Positions 43,229 through 53,810 are shown, counted from the first letter of the stretch. The stretch is 64,000 nt of DNA from Bacteroides sp. (GCA_022648295.1 JALCME010000020.1:1-64000), one strand, 5' to 3'. Notes: a model not told the origin generated them from the letters alone. Numbers and translations are program-made.

Positions 43229-44743
43229 TCAATCAGAAGAGATTGATTGTCTATAAATATTTCCATATGGATCAATTGCTTCAATTGTTACCGTAGACCA
43301 ATTGCTCGATGGTTTATAATAAAAACAATGTTCATTCATACGATCCGGCTTTTGTATTTGTCGGCATGCCGGTTTATCCATTCCATATATTGCTTCATAT
43401 GCTCTCGGATCTATTTCTCTTATGTTTTTCAGGTCATCTACATAAGTACCATTTTCATAGGCTTTTACACACCAATTAGGATTCCAAGCGAAAATATTAA
43501 TTAATATACCATCTCTGTATCGTTTAGAGACAGCACGCCCCGGTTTGTACAAAAACATCTGATAATCTTTAGAATGTAGAGTCCCTTTATAATAGCAATT
43601 CTTAATTTGATTACCTTCAAACTCATAAATAGCAAATCCCCTAGGGCTTCCATCATTGCATAAGTCGCCACTCCATAATCCTCCTTGTACAGCTCCAATT
43701 GTATTTTCCTGAATACGACCCGATATAATAGAAGTATAATTATTATGAGTATGGCCAGATAGAATTTGAACCTGATAACCTTGTAATAGATGATAAAGTC
43801 TCTCCTTATTGACAACCTCTAATTGATGATCTCTTTGAGTAGTAGGAATATGGAGGCAAACTATAATCAACTTATCTTTACTAATATATTTTAAATCAGA
43901 TTTTAGCCATTTTAGTTGATTTTCTGTTATTTCTCCCCTATACCCTTTATTTTGTCTTTGATTTCCCCCCATAAAAATAATATCATCCAGTACAACAAAA
44001 TGGCACTGACCTATATTATAAGAATAATAAGTAGGCCCGAACTCTCTTTTAAACTCTGAGACAGACTTACCATCATTGTTAATAATGTGCTTATTGTGAT
44101 CATGGTTCCCCACTACAGAAAAAAAAGGAATGCTAAGACGTTTAATTTGAGCTTTGTAAATGCTATAATAAGATAGATCATCCCAGACAAGATCACCAAG
44201 TGAAATTCCATATAAAGGTATAGTTGATAAATCTGCCCGAATAAACTTTTTCATTTCCGGAATGTCTACATAACTTAAATATGCAGCATCCATTTTATCT
44301 CCTATTTGAACGTCAGCCATAGCAAAAAGACAAAAATGCTCTTTTATTGCCCCTCTTTTTAAGTAAAAATTCTTTTCTATAATCTCATTTTCATAGACTG
44401 ATATTGGCTGATAGAATTTAGGGAATCCATCTTCAACAGGAATTTCACAATCTGCCGGGACGGAAATAAAAACAAATTCGGCCTTACAATTAGCCTTTAA
44501 TTGATAAAGGCCATTATTATCAGTGACAGTAGTAGTATAGCCATCGCTAACCACCACTCCCAATAAGGGAGTGGTGCCATCTAAAACCTTACCAACTAAA
44601 TTCATTCCAGACTTCACAGCTATACTAGGCATGTCATTATTCTCCCTCTCTCTAGCAAAGTTACTTCTTGCATTAGAAGGTTGTAAAGAAATACATAGAA
44701 AGAGAATAGTAAGCTTTAAAAAAAATACTTCTTTAATATGCAT
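43229..44743 (-). CDS. exported metallophosphoesterase (MetallophosN/C type)
   Basis: A 504-residue protein with an N-terminal signal peptide (to about residue 25). A carboxypeptidase-like domain precedes the catalytic domain: FAMADVQIG, GDLVWDD, GNHDHN, CLHIP and GHTHNN, then MetallophosC. It has the same D-x-Q variant as its paralogs. I start at ATG 44743, 11 bases after the susD stop; the longer frame would use TTG and overlap susD. It follows susD directly and so is likely co-expressed with the outer-membrane uptake complex. Confidence 0.92.
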   Translation of the reverse strand: MHIKEVFFLKLTILFLCISLQPSNARSNFARERENNDMPSIAVKSGMNLVGKVLDGTTPLLGVVVSDGYTTTVTDNNGLYQLKANCKAEFVFISVPADCEIPVEDGFPKFYQPISVYENEIIEKNFYLKRGAIKEHFCLFAMADVQIGDKMDAAYLSYVDIPEMKKFIRADLSTIPLYGISLGDLVWDDLSYYSIYKAQIKRLSIPFFSVVGNHDHNKHIINNDGKSVSEFKREFGPTYYSYNIGQCHFVVLDDIIFMGGNQRQNKGYRGEITENQLKWLKSDLKYISKDKLIIVCLHIPTTQRDHQLEVVNKERLYHLLQGYQVQILSGHTHNNYTSIISGRIQENTIGAVQGGLWSGDLCNDGSPRGFAIYEFEGNQIKNCYYKGTLHSKDYQMFLYKPGRAVSKRYRDGILINIFAWNPNWCVKAYENGTYVDDLKNIREIDPRAYEAIYGMDKPACRQIQKPDRMNEHCFYYKPSSNWSTVTIEAIDPYGNIYRQSISSD

Positions 44744-44754
44744 AATTCTATTTA

Positions 44755-46458
44755 TCAATATCCCGGATTCTGCTCTAGTTTATTATTAGCCGAAATGGCT
44801 GAGTAAGGGAATGGGAAACGATTCTTATTAGAATCATTAGACGCCTTATGATCCCACCAATCCTCAGTAACAAACATATTCCAACGAATTAAATCGGTAC
44901 GCCTTCTTCCTACCCCCTCTCCTAAAAACTCAATCATCCATTCATCAAGCATTCTATATTTGTCTAGGTTAGATGAAGTAACAGGATCTGGATCTTGTCT
45001 ATTCACAAAATTACGAGCACGCACTTGATTAATTAAAGTTGCAGCATCCCCTTTATCATTGGCTCTCAACCTACACTCAGCTAACATATAATAAATTTCA
45101 CTCAAACGAATAATAGGACAATCCGGATTATAGCGTAAATTAATATCCGCCTTATTAGGTTGGGGAGACTTAACCAAGCGAAATCCCGAATTTTCTTCTC
45201 CATCTGCCATAGTAGAAGGTAGGTCTGAAATGGAGCCATAGGTAGTTCCTACCTCAGAGAAACGAGCAACTTGATCTACTAGATTAATAGTTTTACCTTT
45301 ATATTCTTTAGAACCTTTACATACCATAGACGGGTCATTCGGATTAATTTGTTCTCCCATCATAAACATTCCTTCATACTGCTTATTTCCAAGATACCGA
45401 TAAGGCTTTTTACGTAAATCTTTATCATTGAATTTAGCAAATGGATTTCCTAATTTATATTCAGTATATAATTCGCCAGTCGGTTTATGTGAAGGGCTTA
45501 ACATGAAACCATTATTACCTTTTGTCTCTGAATCAAAATATTTATAAGCCTCATAATGATAAAAATACTTATAATACCAGTCCCATTGAAGTTTTGCATT
45601 TTCAGAGGGCACGGCCCATATTGTTTCAGGTGATTGATCATTATCAAATCCATGTGGTCCCCACCACGTTTGATCTAGGCTATATGCTCCGTATACCCCG
45701 TCAATAATATCCTGGCATATTTTTGCACAATCTTCAAATCGATCTATTCCGGCATAAGATTCTGCATTGAAATAAAGTTCAGCAAGCATAGCAGCTGCTG
45801 CGCCACGCTGAATGTATCCATCTTCATGAGCGCCTACGACTTCTTTTTTCTTCAAATTAGGAATAGCCTCCAATAATATAGATTCTATATATTCAAATGT
45901 TTCCAAATCGGTACTACGTGCTTTCACTTCGTCATTATTACTGCTATAAATAGGCATTCCACCAAAATAGTCCAATGCTTTCATATAGAAATAAGCATAT
46001 AAAGCCTTTAATTGCTGGACATGATCAGCCTTATCTTCATCTGTCAATCCAATTGTCTTGTAATCTATTCTTTCCAAATCGGCTTTTGCTTCCAATGCTA
46101 AAGCTATTCCCCCTGTTGTCACAGTATATGTTTCTTCTACCCAACGATCGTCCGGAGTCCATGTATGATAATGTAGACGAAAATATTCTCCTCCATTATA
46201 CCAACCGGTTCCCCGTTGTGGACAAACCATTTCATCTGTAGTTAATTCCTGCAACATCCATCGGGATTTACCAACAAAATTTCTCCACTCAACAAAAGGA
46301 CTTCCTAATACAGCATATGCATTTTCAGGAGTAGTAATGAAAGTCTCGGGAGTTACTTCTGAATAAAATTTTTCATTCAAATCACACCCCTCCATTAAAA
46401 AGGCCAGTGCAACTCCTAGAATTAATAGTTGGAAATATTTAAAATTCATATTTTTCAT
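44755..46458 (-). CDS. SusD/RagB family nutrient-binding outer membrane lipoprotein
   Basis: A 567-residue lipoprotein with a lipobox (LMEGC, C25). The N-terminus NEKFYSEVTPETFITTPENAYA and the C-terminal SEIYYMLAECRLRANDKGDAATLINQVRARN are the SusD TPR-like hallmarks; DEWMIEFLGEGVGRRRTDLIRW is the typical C-terminal motif. It caps the SusC pore and captures the glycan at the cell surface. It lies 10 bases after susC. Family certain, ligand unknown. Confidence 0.96.
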   Translation of the reverse strand: MKNMNFKYFQLLILGVALAFLMEGCDLNEKFYSEVTPETFITTPENAYAVLGSPFVEWRNFVGKSRWMLQELTTDEMVCPQRGTGWYNGGEYFRLHYHTWTPDDRWVEETYTVTTGGIALALEAKADLERIDYKTIGLTDEDKADHVQQLKALYAYFYMKALDYFGGMPIYSSNNDEVKARSTDLETFEYIESILLEAIPNLKKKEVVGAHEDGYIQRGAAAAMLAELYFNAESYAGIDRFEDCAKICQDIIDGVYGAYSLDQTWWGPHGFDNDQSPETIWAVPSENAKLQWDWYYKYFYHYEAYKYFDSETKGNNGFMLSPSHKPTGELYTEYKLGNPFAKFNDKDLRKKPYRYLGNKQYEGMFMMGEQINPNDPSMVCKGSKEYKGKTINLVDQVARFSEVGTTYGSISDLPSTMADGEENSGFRLVKSPQPNKADINLRYNPDCPIIRLSEIYYMLAECRLRANDKGDAATLINQVRARNFVNRQDPDPVTSSNLDKYRMLDEWMIEFLGEGVGRRRTDLIRWNMFVTEDWWDHKASNDSNKNRFPFPYSAISANNKLEQNPGY

Positions 46459-46468
46459 CTTTAATAAA

Positions 46469-49438
46469 TTAAAAAGTTATTTGAGCTCCTAATGTAAAAC
46501 GAATTGTTTGAGGATACATGGAATCTTTACTCTTTATATATTCAAATCCTGGATTCAAACCATTAATATTAACTTCGGGATTAGCACCACTATACCCAGT
46601 AATTACCGCAAGGTCACGAGCTGTTAAATACAAACGTATATTATCCACATACGGATTATATTTTTTAAGATTAAGGCGATATCCAAGCGTAACGGCATCT
46701 ATTTTCAAAAACGTTCCGTCTTCAATCCAATAATCACATATTATTTTCTCATCATTTATGTGTGCATTCTTTTTATACATTTTTTTCAGAATATTAATTT
46801 GGGTAGTGTTTTTCAGACCATAGTACATATTCACCTGACTGAAAATATCAAAATCAATCCAACTACGAAGGCTTATTCCAAGATCAAAATTTTTATATTG
46901 TAAAGAATGATCCCACGATACAATTAATTTAGGAATTGCATTTCCAACATAGCGCTTATTATCAACAACTAATGTTTGATCATTAGCAGCAACCACATTA
47001 TTATCTTTATCATAAATTAGCCACTTTCCATCATCATCTACACCTGCATATTTATACACAAAGAATTGCCCTAGAACCATATTATTCTGTAATCGAGCCC
47101 CAGTTCCTGGATTCCCAGGAGAAGGAAAAGTAACCTGATCTAGATACTCATTATCACCCAATCCTATATTTAGTAACTTGGAAGAATTATGAGAAAGCCG
47201 CATTGTAGAAGAATATTTAAAGTTCTTATCACGAACAATATCTCCTCCTATTTCAAACTCCCACCCTTTATTCTCCAAATTACCTATATTCTTCAATACA
47301 GTTGTATGAACCATTGGCGGCATAGGAGCATTTACAGTATAAAGCATATCGCTAACTTTTCTATAATACCAATCGAACTTTCCATATAGGCGTCCATTAA
47401 AGAATCCGTAATCAAGTCCAATATTAAGTTCACCTTTTTGCTCCCATTTCAAGTCTGGATTTATATTACGCATTGAGCTATAAGTAGTATTCCATTCTCC
47501 ATTAGTTTGCCACATACTGCCAGAGGAATACATACGAGTGGTATAGCCACTGCCAAACCCATTATTACCCGTTACACCATAACCGGCACGTAATTTCAAA
47601 TCACTTATAAAACTAAACCTTTTCATAAACTCTTCATCAGACAAACGCCAACCCACAGATATTGCCCAAAAATTTCCCCAGCGATGATTTTCACCAAACT
47701 TAGAAGAACCTTCATGGCGCAAACTAGCCATTAACATATAGCGATCTTTATAACTATAATTCACCCGACCGAAAAAAGAAAGGAGACGTTCCCTTGGATC
47801 TTTATAAGAATTCATACTTGCTTTACCCTGTGTTAAATAAGTGCCCGTTCCTATGTCCCACGGCCCAACACCTTCAACCAAAAAATCATAATTTGTCATA
47901 TTAAAACTCTCGCCGGTAGCTTCCCAATAGCTATATCCCGCAACTGCATTAATACGATGATCTTTAGCAAAATTTTTATTATAAGTCGCATAAACATCTG
48001 CTGACAAACGCTCATCCTTACTATATCCATGATATGCAGATCCTCCGCGAGTATTATCAATAGACTCCCGATGCTCAGGAGATACATATTTATATTGTTG
48101 CCATTGGGATTTCTGATAACCAACAGTACCTTGTACAGAACATTCTTTCGTTAAGTTCAATTTTAAGGTTGCATTGCTCAATAGCCAAGAGTCTTTTCCA
48201 TTATTAGTTCTTAGCATAATATCGGACACAGGATTAAAATCCGTACCATAAATACCATTACCAAAGACATTGTATTTAGATGGGTCATCAGGGTCCCATA
48301 AAGGGATTGTTGGATTTAACGCTAATGCCATATTAAAACTGTCAGAAGAGTTACGCTGATCTCTATTAGCCTCACGATATTCCGCATTTGTGATAATTTG
48401 AGCTCTCCCATCAAAAAGATTAAAAGTTCCATTAAGTCGGCCAGAATAATCCTTGCGATTATCTCCTATTACAATACCTTTCTGATCTTGCATGCTAAAA
48501 GCCCCATATAAAAGAATATCCTTACTTCCTCCAGATACACTAAGTGAGTGCCTTTGAGAGATAGGATTATCATTTAAAAGTTCATTATACCAGTCCGTTT
48601 TAGCTCCAAAATCTTCTCCTAAATCATTTGCCAAATATTCATCGGCTGAAAAGACTTCCGGTTTTTTTCGTATTGTTTCCATCGCCACTTCACCTGTATA
48701 AACGATTTTCACTTTTCCTGTTTTTGCTTGCTTAGTCGTAATTAATATAACTCCACCAGCAGCACGAGTACCATAGATTGCACCTGCAGAAGCATCTTTC
48801 AAAACGTCAATAGATTCAATATCTTCCTGATTTAAAGCTCGAATATCTCCTCCCGGTATACCATCAATCACTATTAACGGATCCTTACTCGCATTGATAG
48901 AAGCCAATCCTCTCAATTGAAAAGAGTCTCCGGAATTAGGACTAGAAGTACCATTAATAACTAAACCCGATATCTTACCCTGTAAAGCTGTAGCAATAGT
49001 GGCTCCGCCAACACCAATTTTTAAATCGTCACCTTTAATGGATGTAATAGAACTAGTAATAGAACGCTTTTCCAAGCTCCCATAGCCAATAACAACAACT
49101 TCTTTCAACATTTCTGCATTTTCTTTCAAAACAATACTCAACTGAGTACGACCTTTTACAGGTTCAATCATAGTCGTATATCCAACATATGTAAAGATCA
49201 GTATCGCGTCCTTATTTGACTTTACTATAAAATTTCCATTGATATCCGTAACAGCAAACTCTTTTGCCTCTTTTACTCGGACATTTACTCCAACCAAAGG
49301 TTCTCCTTGCTCATCTACAACTTTACCTTTTATTGGAAGCCCTTGTGCGTAAAGCTTTACAGGCATAAGAATCACAAAAAGTAACACCACATACAGGAAC
49401 CACCCTTTTTGAGAATTATTCCAACATTTTTTCTTCAT
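46469..49438 (-). CDS. SusC/RagA family TonB-linked outer membrane protein
   Basis: A 989-residue outer-membrane transporter. A signal peptide (ending YAQG) is followed by a carboxypeptidase-like domain (IKGKVVDEQGEPLVGVNVRV), the LKEVVVIGYGS TonB-box segment, a plug with GDSFQLRGLASINASKDPL and IDVLKDASAGAIYGTRAAGG, and a long barrel ending TIRFTLGAQITF. It imports glycan fragments with the adjacent SusD using TonB energy. ATG at 49438 starts a normal signal peptide; ATG 49456 is the alternative. A GH31 gene precedes it by about 60 bases on the same strand. Confidence 0.96.
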   Translation of the reverse strand: MKKKCWNNSQKGWFLYVVLLFVILMPVKLYAQGLPIKGKVVDEQGEPLVGVNVRVKEAKEFAVTDINGNFIVKSNKDAILIFTYVGYTTMIEPVKGRTQLSIVLKENAEMLKEVVVIGYGSLEKRSITSSITSIKGDDLKIGVGGATIATALQGKISGLVINGTSSPNSGDSFQLRGLASINASKDPLIVIDGIPGGDIRALNQEDIESIDVLKDASAGAIYGTRAAGGVILITTKQAKTGKVKIVYTGEVAMETIRKKPEVFSADEYLANDLGEDFGAKTDWYNELLNDNPISQRHSLSVSGGSKDILLYGAFSMQDQKGIVIGDNRKDYSGRLNGTFNLFDGRAQIITNAEYREANRDQRNSSDSFNMALALNPTIPLWDPDDPSKYNVFGNGIYGTDFNPVSDIMLRTNNGKDSWLLSNATLKLNLTKECSVQGTVGYQKSQWQQYKYVSPEHRESIDNTRGGSAYHGYSKDERLSADVYATYNKNFAKDHRINAVAGYSYWEATGESFNMTNYDFLVEGVGPWDIGTGTYLTQGKASMNSYKDPRERLLSFFGRVNYSYKDRYMLMASLRHEGSSKFGENHRWGNFWAISVGWRLSDEEFMKRFSFISDLKLRAGYGVTGNNGFGSGYTTRMYSSGSMWQTNGEWNTTYSSMRNINPDLKWEQKGELNIGLDYGFFNGRLYGKFDWYYRKVSDMLYTVNAPMPPMVHTTVLKNIGNLENKGWEFEIGGDIVRDKNFKYSSTMRLSHNSSKLLNIGLGDNEYLDQVTFPSPGNPGTGARLQNNMVLGQFFVYKYAGVDDDGKWLIYDKDNNVVAANDQTLVVDNKRYVGNAIPKLIVSWDHSLQYKNFDLGISLRSWIDFDIFSQVNMYYGLKNTTQINILKKMYKKNAHINDEKIICDYWIEDGTFLKIDAVTLGYRLNLKKYNPYVDNIRLYLTARDLAVITGYSGANPEVNINGLNPGFEYIKSKDSMYPQTIRFTLGAQITF

Positions 49439-49514
49439 GTAATTAAATTGTCCCATTTCTTAGTTGTTTTTAATTATTATACGCTTAATTCATATTTATA
49501 AAATTCCATTCTTT

Positions 49515-51770
49515 TTATTTTATCTTAAATTCTATACAAACCTCTTTATTTATCGGTTGTTTTCCAATATATATACGAGTCATGTTTTTCCCTGCGACTA
49601 TTTTAACTGTTCCTACATTCGTATTAAGTCCACTAATGATGGATATACAAGGAAGTTCAAGTACATAACTCCTTTCTTTCACCTGTTCTTCGTAATTAGT
49701 CCTACTTGGAATAATAGAAATAAAGATCTTATTTCCGGAACGCCGGTAATTCAGACCTGTCAGCGAGTAATGGCCTGTCTCATACTTCTGGCTAATACCA
49801 TCATCTTCATATAAATAGAAAGTATTATCACAACCATCCTCACCCGGGTATGAGCGCAGAATTAATTCAAGAAGAGGAGTCGTTGCCGGACGTTGTGTAT
49901 AAGATTGCATAGGCAATAAATATCCACCTTTTACAAATAATGGAAATTCATCAATGTCCTTCGTTATTACTTTTTCCATTCCACCACAATAAACATTACT
50001 ATTAAAAAAGTCATACCATAAATTACCCTTTGGGAACCACACCTTCTGACTTCCTATTTTGCGTTTCCCCTTGCCAGGAGAAGTTATAGGAGCAACTAAT
50101 AATAAATCTCCAAACATAAATTGTTGTGGGTTATTAAATGAACGCTCGTCATCACTATAATCAATATACATGGCTCTACTAAGTGGGACCATTGTTTGAT
50201 GCGTTTCCCAAACACTCGAATAAACATAAGGCATTAATTGTGCTCGCAAATGATACGATTTTCTTATAGACTGTAAAGCCATATCCCCCCATTTCCAAGG
50301 ACGACGATCTAACTTTGCATCTTTAGTAGAATGGACTCTCAATGCTGCTGATAAAGCACCAAATTGACTCCACCTAGCATAAAGCTCAGGATTATTTCCC
50401 CCATAAAATCCCCCAATATCATGAGCCCAAAAATAACAACCAGCATTGCCACTTGTAGATGTTAAATTTACTTCAAAAGATAATACTTCCCAGTTTGCAA
50501 CAGCATCTCCAGAAAAATAGATAGGATAACGTTGGTTTCCAAAACCAGACCAACGACTGTATCCCGCGCCACGCTTTCCGTCACGCTTTGATTGATCAAA
50601 ATATAGTTTATTTACCCATGATAGACTGGTTGTGCGTGAAACTCCGCGTATATATTTATAAAGATAGTCTTGTTGCCAATCTAGCCACCAAAAATCAACT
50701 CCTTTTTTTTCATTCTCGCCATGTGCTGCTTTAAAGAAATTCTTCATATATACAGAATCTCCTAAATCAAATAATATAGTTTTCCCAGCAGCTATATCTT
50801 TTGAATTAGCCCCCATATTAGACATAAACTGCTTATAACTTTCTTCATGGGGACGAATACCATCATGTGGATGATCATTCAATGAAACAGTAATGCGCTC
50901 ATCATGTATTTTCTTTATCAGACCAACCGGATCTGGGATTAATTTTTTATTCCAAGTATAACCCGTCCATCCCCGATTTGACCCATGTCCAGTGCCAACT
51001 GTTGCATTCTGCATATGCCAATCCATATCAAATACGACATTATCAAGTGGAAAATCATATTTTTTATATTCATTGATAAGATCCAAATATTCTTGTGATG
51101 TATAATTCCAAAAACGGCAATACCAAATGCCGTGCATATATTTACGAGTCATAGGTACATTGCCACTAACAGCACCAAGAGAAGATAAAGCGGCCCGATA
51201 ATTGTTACCATAAACAAAGCAATATAAATCTTGTACATGAGTAGCTGGACGTCTAGATATCCAATCATTTATAAGTAAATCATTTCCGGCATCATCTATT
51301 ATATACCATCCATCACGACTCAATAATCCTTCATCCAAAGGTAATGTATGGCTCACTCTATCAAGAGTAGATATTGCTCCTCCCAAGTTTTTCTTCTGAA
51401 TATTTCTAATTGTGAACTTCTTTTCTTTCCCATTTATCTGATAATAAGCTTGGAAATTTTGTACCCCAAAAGGATAATTATCACAATAATAGACCATACG
51501 CAAAGCTGAAGTTGTTATTTCATATCGATTATAGCCAATCTTTTTCACCTTAAAATCTTGAAGTAGATGTTTGCTCCTATCATTATAAGCAAACATTGTT
51601 TGGGAATCAATAAAATTCGCATTTTCTGCGTATTCCAATCTAAATAGAGTAGGTGTTATAAGAGTAATGCGGTTATTCCCAAAAACGATTGGATTATCAT
51701 ACTTTTCTGAAGGCCAAATAGAAATATAACTTCCCAATGCAAAGAGCAAGAAAAAAAAGTGCTTTACCAT
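49515..51770 (-). CDS. exported glycoside hydrolase family 31 protein (second, upstream of susC)
   Basis: A 751-residue enzyme with a signal peptide. The GH31 barrel has FDMDWHMQN, the nucleophile D364 in FWWLDWQQDY, and the acid/base D422 in YFSGDAVANWEVL, followed by GGFYGG and a DUF5110-like C-terminal domain (YLYEDDGISQKYETG). It should remove terminal alpha-linked glucose or a similar sugar. It is the first structural gene of the locus, with a promoter element 65 bases upstream. It is only moderately similar to the GH31 at 32914, so their linkage specificities probably differ. Confidence 0.92.
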   Translation of the reverse strand: MVKHFFFLLFALGSYISIWPSEKYDNPIVFGNNRITLITPTLFRLEYAENANFIDSQTMFAYNDRSKHLLQDFKVKKIGYNRYEITTSALRMVYYCDNYPFGVQNFQAYYQINGKEKKFTIRNIQKKNLGGAISTLDRVSHTLPLDEGLLSRDGWYIIDDAGNDLLINDWISRRPATHVQDLYCFVYGNNYRAALSSLGAVSGNVPMTRKYMHGIWYCRFWNYTSQEYLDLINEYKKYDFPLDNVVFDMDWHMQNATVGTGHGSNRGWTGYTWNKKLIPDPVGLIKKIHDERITVSLNDHPHDGIRPHEESYKQFMSNMGANSKDIAAGKTILFDLGDSVYMKNFFKAAHGENEKKGVDFWWLDWQQDYLYKYIRGVSRTTSLSWVNKLYFDQSKRDGKRGAGYSRWSGFGNQRYPIYFSGDAVANWEVLSFEVNLTSTSGNAGCYFWAHDIGGFYGGNNPELYARWSQFGALSAALRVHSTKDAKLDRRPWKWGDMALQSIRKSYHLRAQLMPYVYSSVWETHQTMVPLSRAMYIDYSDDERSFNNPQQFMFGDLLLVAPITSPGKGKRKIGSQKVWFPKGNLWYDFFNSNVYCGGMEKVITKDIDEFPLFVKGGYLLPMQSYTQRPATTPLLELILRSYPGEDGCDNTFYLYEDDGISQKYETGHYSLTGLNYRRSGNKIFISIIPSRTNYEEQVKERSYVLELPCISIISGLNTNVGTVKIVAGKNMTRIYIGKQPINKEVCIEFKIK

Positions 51771-52122
51771 AAAATTTAATTTTAAATTAAAAAGGTTTCT
51801 ATAGATAAGAGTAATCTATCTAAATCATTAGGAGCAAAATTAGAGGAAAGAGTACTTGTAAACTACCAATATGAAACAAATATAAAAAATATAAATGCAT
51901 TATCAATCACATAATACTGATTTACAGAACTATACAAGACATAATAAAACAGCACAATATAAATAAGAAAGATGGAAGTACGTTAAATGATAGTATGAAA
52001 TTTATTCGATGTACAAGTGTTCTATAAGCAAAATAATATGATAGCCATATTGACAAAATTAAATAAAAGTACTTAATTTCATCAATGAATAAATACTAAT
52101 TAAATTTGGTAAGCATGAAATT
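51771..52122. other. 352-base AT-rich gap between regulator and GH31-susC genes
   Basis: Contains the candidate promoter at 51835-51842 and a short inverted repeat (ATAGAT/ATCTAT near 51801-51819). No ORF seen. Confidence 0.5.
51835..51842 (-). promoter_or_regulatory. candidate -7 promoter element of the GH31-susC-susD operon
   Basis: Minus strand reads TAATTTTG (TAnnTTTG), 65 bases upstream of the GH31 ATG. A short ATAGAT inverted repeat just downstream might be a regulator site. Confidence 0.4.
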
Positions 52123-53679
52123 TTAATTAATCTTCATAAGATTTATTTCAAAATGTTCCCGATCAACAGCTTTACACTTTACTTTATTGCGGTAAGTATA
52201 TATAGTGTTAAGTGAATAGTGCAAAAAATTAGCTATTTTAGTACTATCATTTATACCCAAACGAATAAGAGCAAAAATACGTAACTCGGTATTTAACAAT
52301 TCATCTGCTTTCAGAATAAAGCGCCCTTCCGGATACAATAGTTTATTAAAATCTTGCACAAAATTAGGGAATAAATGTAAAAATGCAAGATCAAAATTAG
52401 TAAAGAACTCCTTTTGTTCAATTTCTGTAACATCAGAATCTTTTGTCATACGAAGCAATTCTTCCGTCTGTCCAACTCTTATTTTACGGCTCACAGTACG
52501 ACGAAAACTGTAAAGTTTTCCAATATAAACAGAACAAAGTTCAAGAAAATGCCGTATATATTCTTCTTTAATCAAATTAGCTTGCTCTAGTTTTTTCTTT
52601 GTAACAGACAACTTCTTCATCTGTTTACCTAACAGAAAAATAAAAATTATCAGACAAAATGAAAGAGCACTTGCCACAATCACAAAAATAAATAACATCT
52701 TTTTTTGCTGCTGCTCTTCATACCTGTATGCTGTATCAATAACAGGTAGTACATGAGAAATTCTAATTGCACGCATATTTGCATTACAAACAACAGCATC
52801 TTCAAGAGAATATTTAATGTACTTATATGCACGCTTATAATCACCTTGCTTATATAAATATATCGCTAATTTATATAAAGCAGAATTTTCTTTAATCACC
52901 GTCTTGATATCGGACACAGCTGCTGTAATAAGAAACTTCGGATATTCATCATTGCGCCTTTCTCGCTTTAATATCCCAGCTATTAAAGAAGCTGCTTGTC
53001 CATACATATGAGTATTTTCTGGAGCTATTTTCAAAATACGTAAGAGAATATTCTGAGCCTTATCATAATTTTTGTTTGTTTGTTCGTCTATAGCCTCACA
53101 ATACAATGCTTCCAAAGAATTAGCAGGAAGACTTCGCCATAAAGAATCTCTATATATTTGTTCTTGCTCACCATACCTTTTAGCAAAAGAAGTAGAATTT
53201 GTATATAAAGAAGCATAATGATTCATTTGCTGTTTAGTATAATACCAAAGTGAAAGCAAACTATCTGGTAAAGCTGATCGATTTATATTTCCTTCTATCT
53301 CAGACGATTCTTTAAAAATGCCTGATACAGACAGAGAAATAATCAAATACATTTTTGACTCATTAAGCCAAGCAGCATTTTCACATCTTCTAGCAGCTTC
53401 AAGACTTCTAGAAAAATAAGCAATAGCGGAATCTGATCGGAAGAATTGATACTCTTTGCCTATCTGCATATTCAAATAAGAAACCCGTTCAATTTTATTA
53501 GCTGATTTACGAAGCAAAAAGTGTAAGCTGTCTATGCGCAGTTCCTTTTCCGCCCTATAAACATCCTGTCTTTCCAACAATTTATCTAAGCGATATAGTT
53601 CAGACGCAAGATCACTCTCCCCAAATAGCATTATAGAGTTACTACATAGTAACCCTATAAGTAATATAATGTTTTTCAT
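52123..53679 (-). CDS. DUF6377 family membrane regulator (TPR-TM-HTH)
   Basis: A 518-residue protein with a signal peptide or anchor at the N-terminus, a periplasmic TPR-like helical region (about 30-325), one transmembrane helix (FIFVIVASALSFCLIIFIFL), a short coiled coil, and a C-terminal helix-turn-helix region (LLNTELRIFALIRLGINDS, FLHYSLNTIYTYRNKVK). The N-terminus YRAEKELRIDSL and this C-terminus match DUF6377. Such proteins regulate polysaccharide loci in Bacteroides, so it likely senses a glycan product and controls the GH31-susC operon downstream on the same strand. Confidence 0.85.
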   Translation of the reverse strand: MKNIILLIGLLCSNSIMLFGESDLASELYRLDKLLERQDVYRAEKELRIDSLHFLLRKSANKIERVSYLNMQIGKEYQFFRSDSAIAYFSRSLEAARRCENAAWLNESKMYLIISLSVSGIFKESSEIEGNINRSALPDSLLSLWYYTKQQMNHYASLYTNSTSFAKRYGEQEQIYRDSLWRSLPANSLEALYCEAIDEQTNKNYDKAQNILLRILKIAPENTHMYGQAASLIAGILKRERRNDEYPKFLITAAVSDIKTVIKENSALYKLAIYLYKQGDYKRAYKYIKYSLEDAVVCNANMRAIRISHVLPVIDTAYRYEEQQQKKMLFIFVIVASALSFCLIIFIFLLGKQMKKLSVTKKKLEQANLIKEEYIRHFLELCSVYIGKLYSFRRTVSRKIRVGQTEELLRMTKDSDVTEIEQKEFFTNFDLAFLHLFPNFVQDFNKLLYPEGRFILKADELLNTELRIFALIRLGINDSTKIANFLHYSLNTIYTYRNKVKCKAVDREHFEINLMKIN

Positions 53680-53810
53680 AGCTAACTTATTTCAATTACA
53701 CAAATTATACAATATTTGTATATGATAAACCTTACAAAATAAAAAAAGGAAAGACTCACAAAGACAATTTATAAAGTTGCAAGTCTTTCCTGATTTTGCT
53801 TTTAAAAAGG

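Noticed and set aside
32914..53679. An insertion sequence or integrative element carrying the polysaccharide locus
   Set aside because: No transposase, integrase or terminal repeats were found in or beside it.
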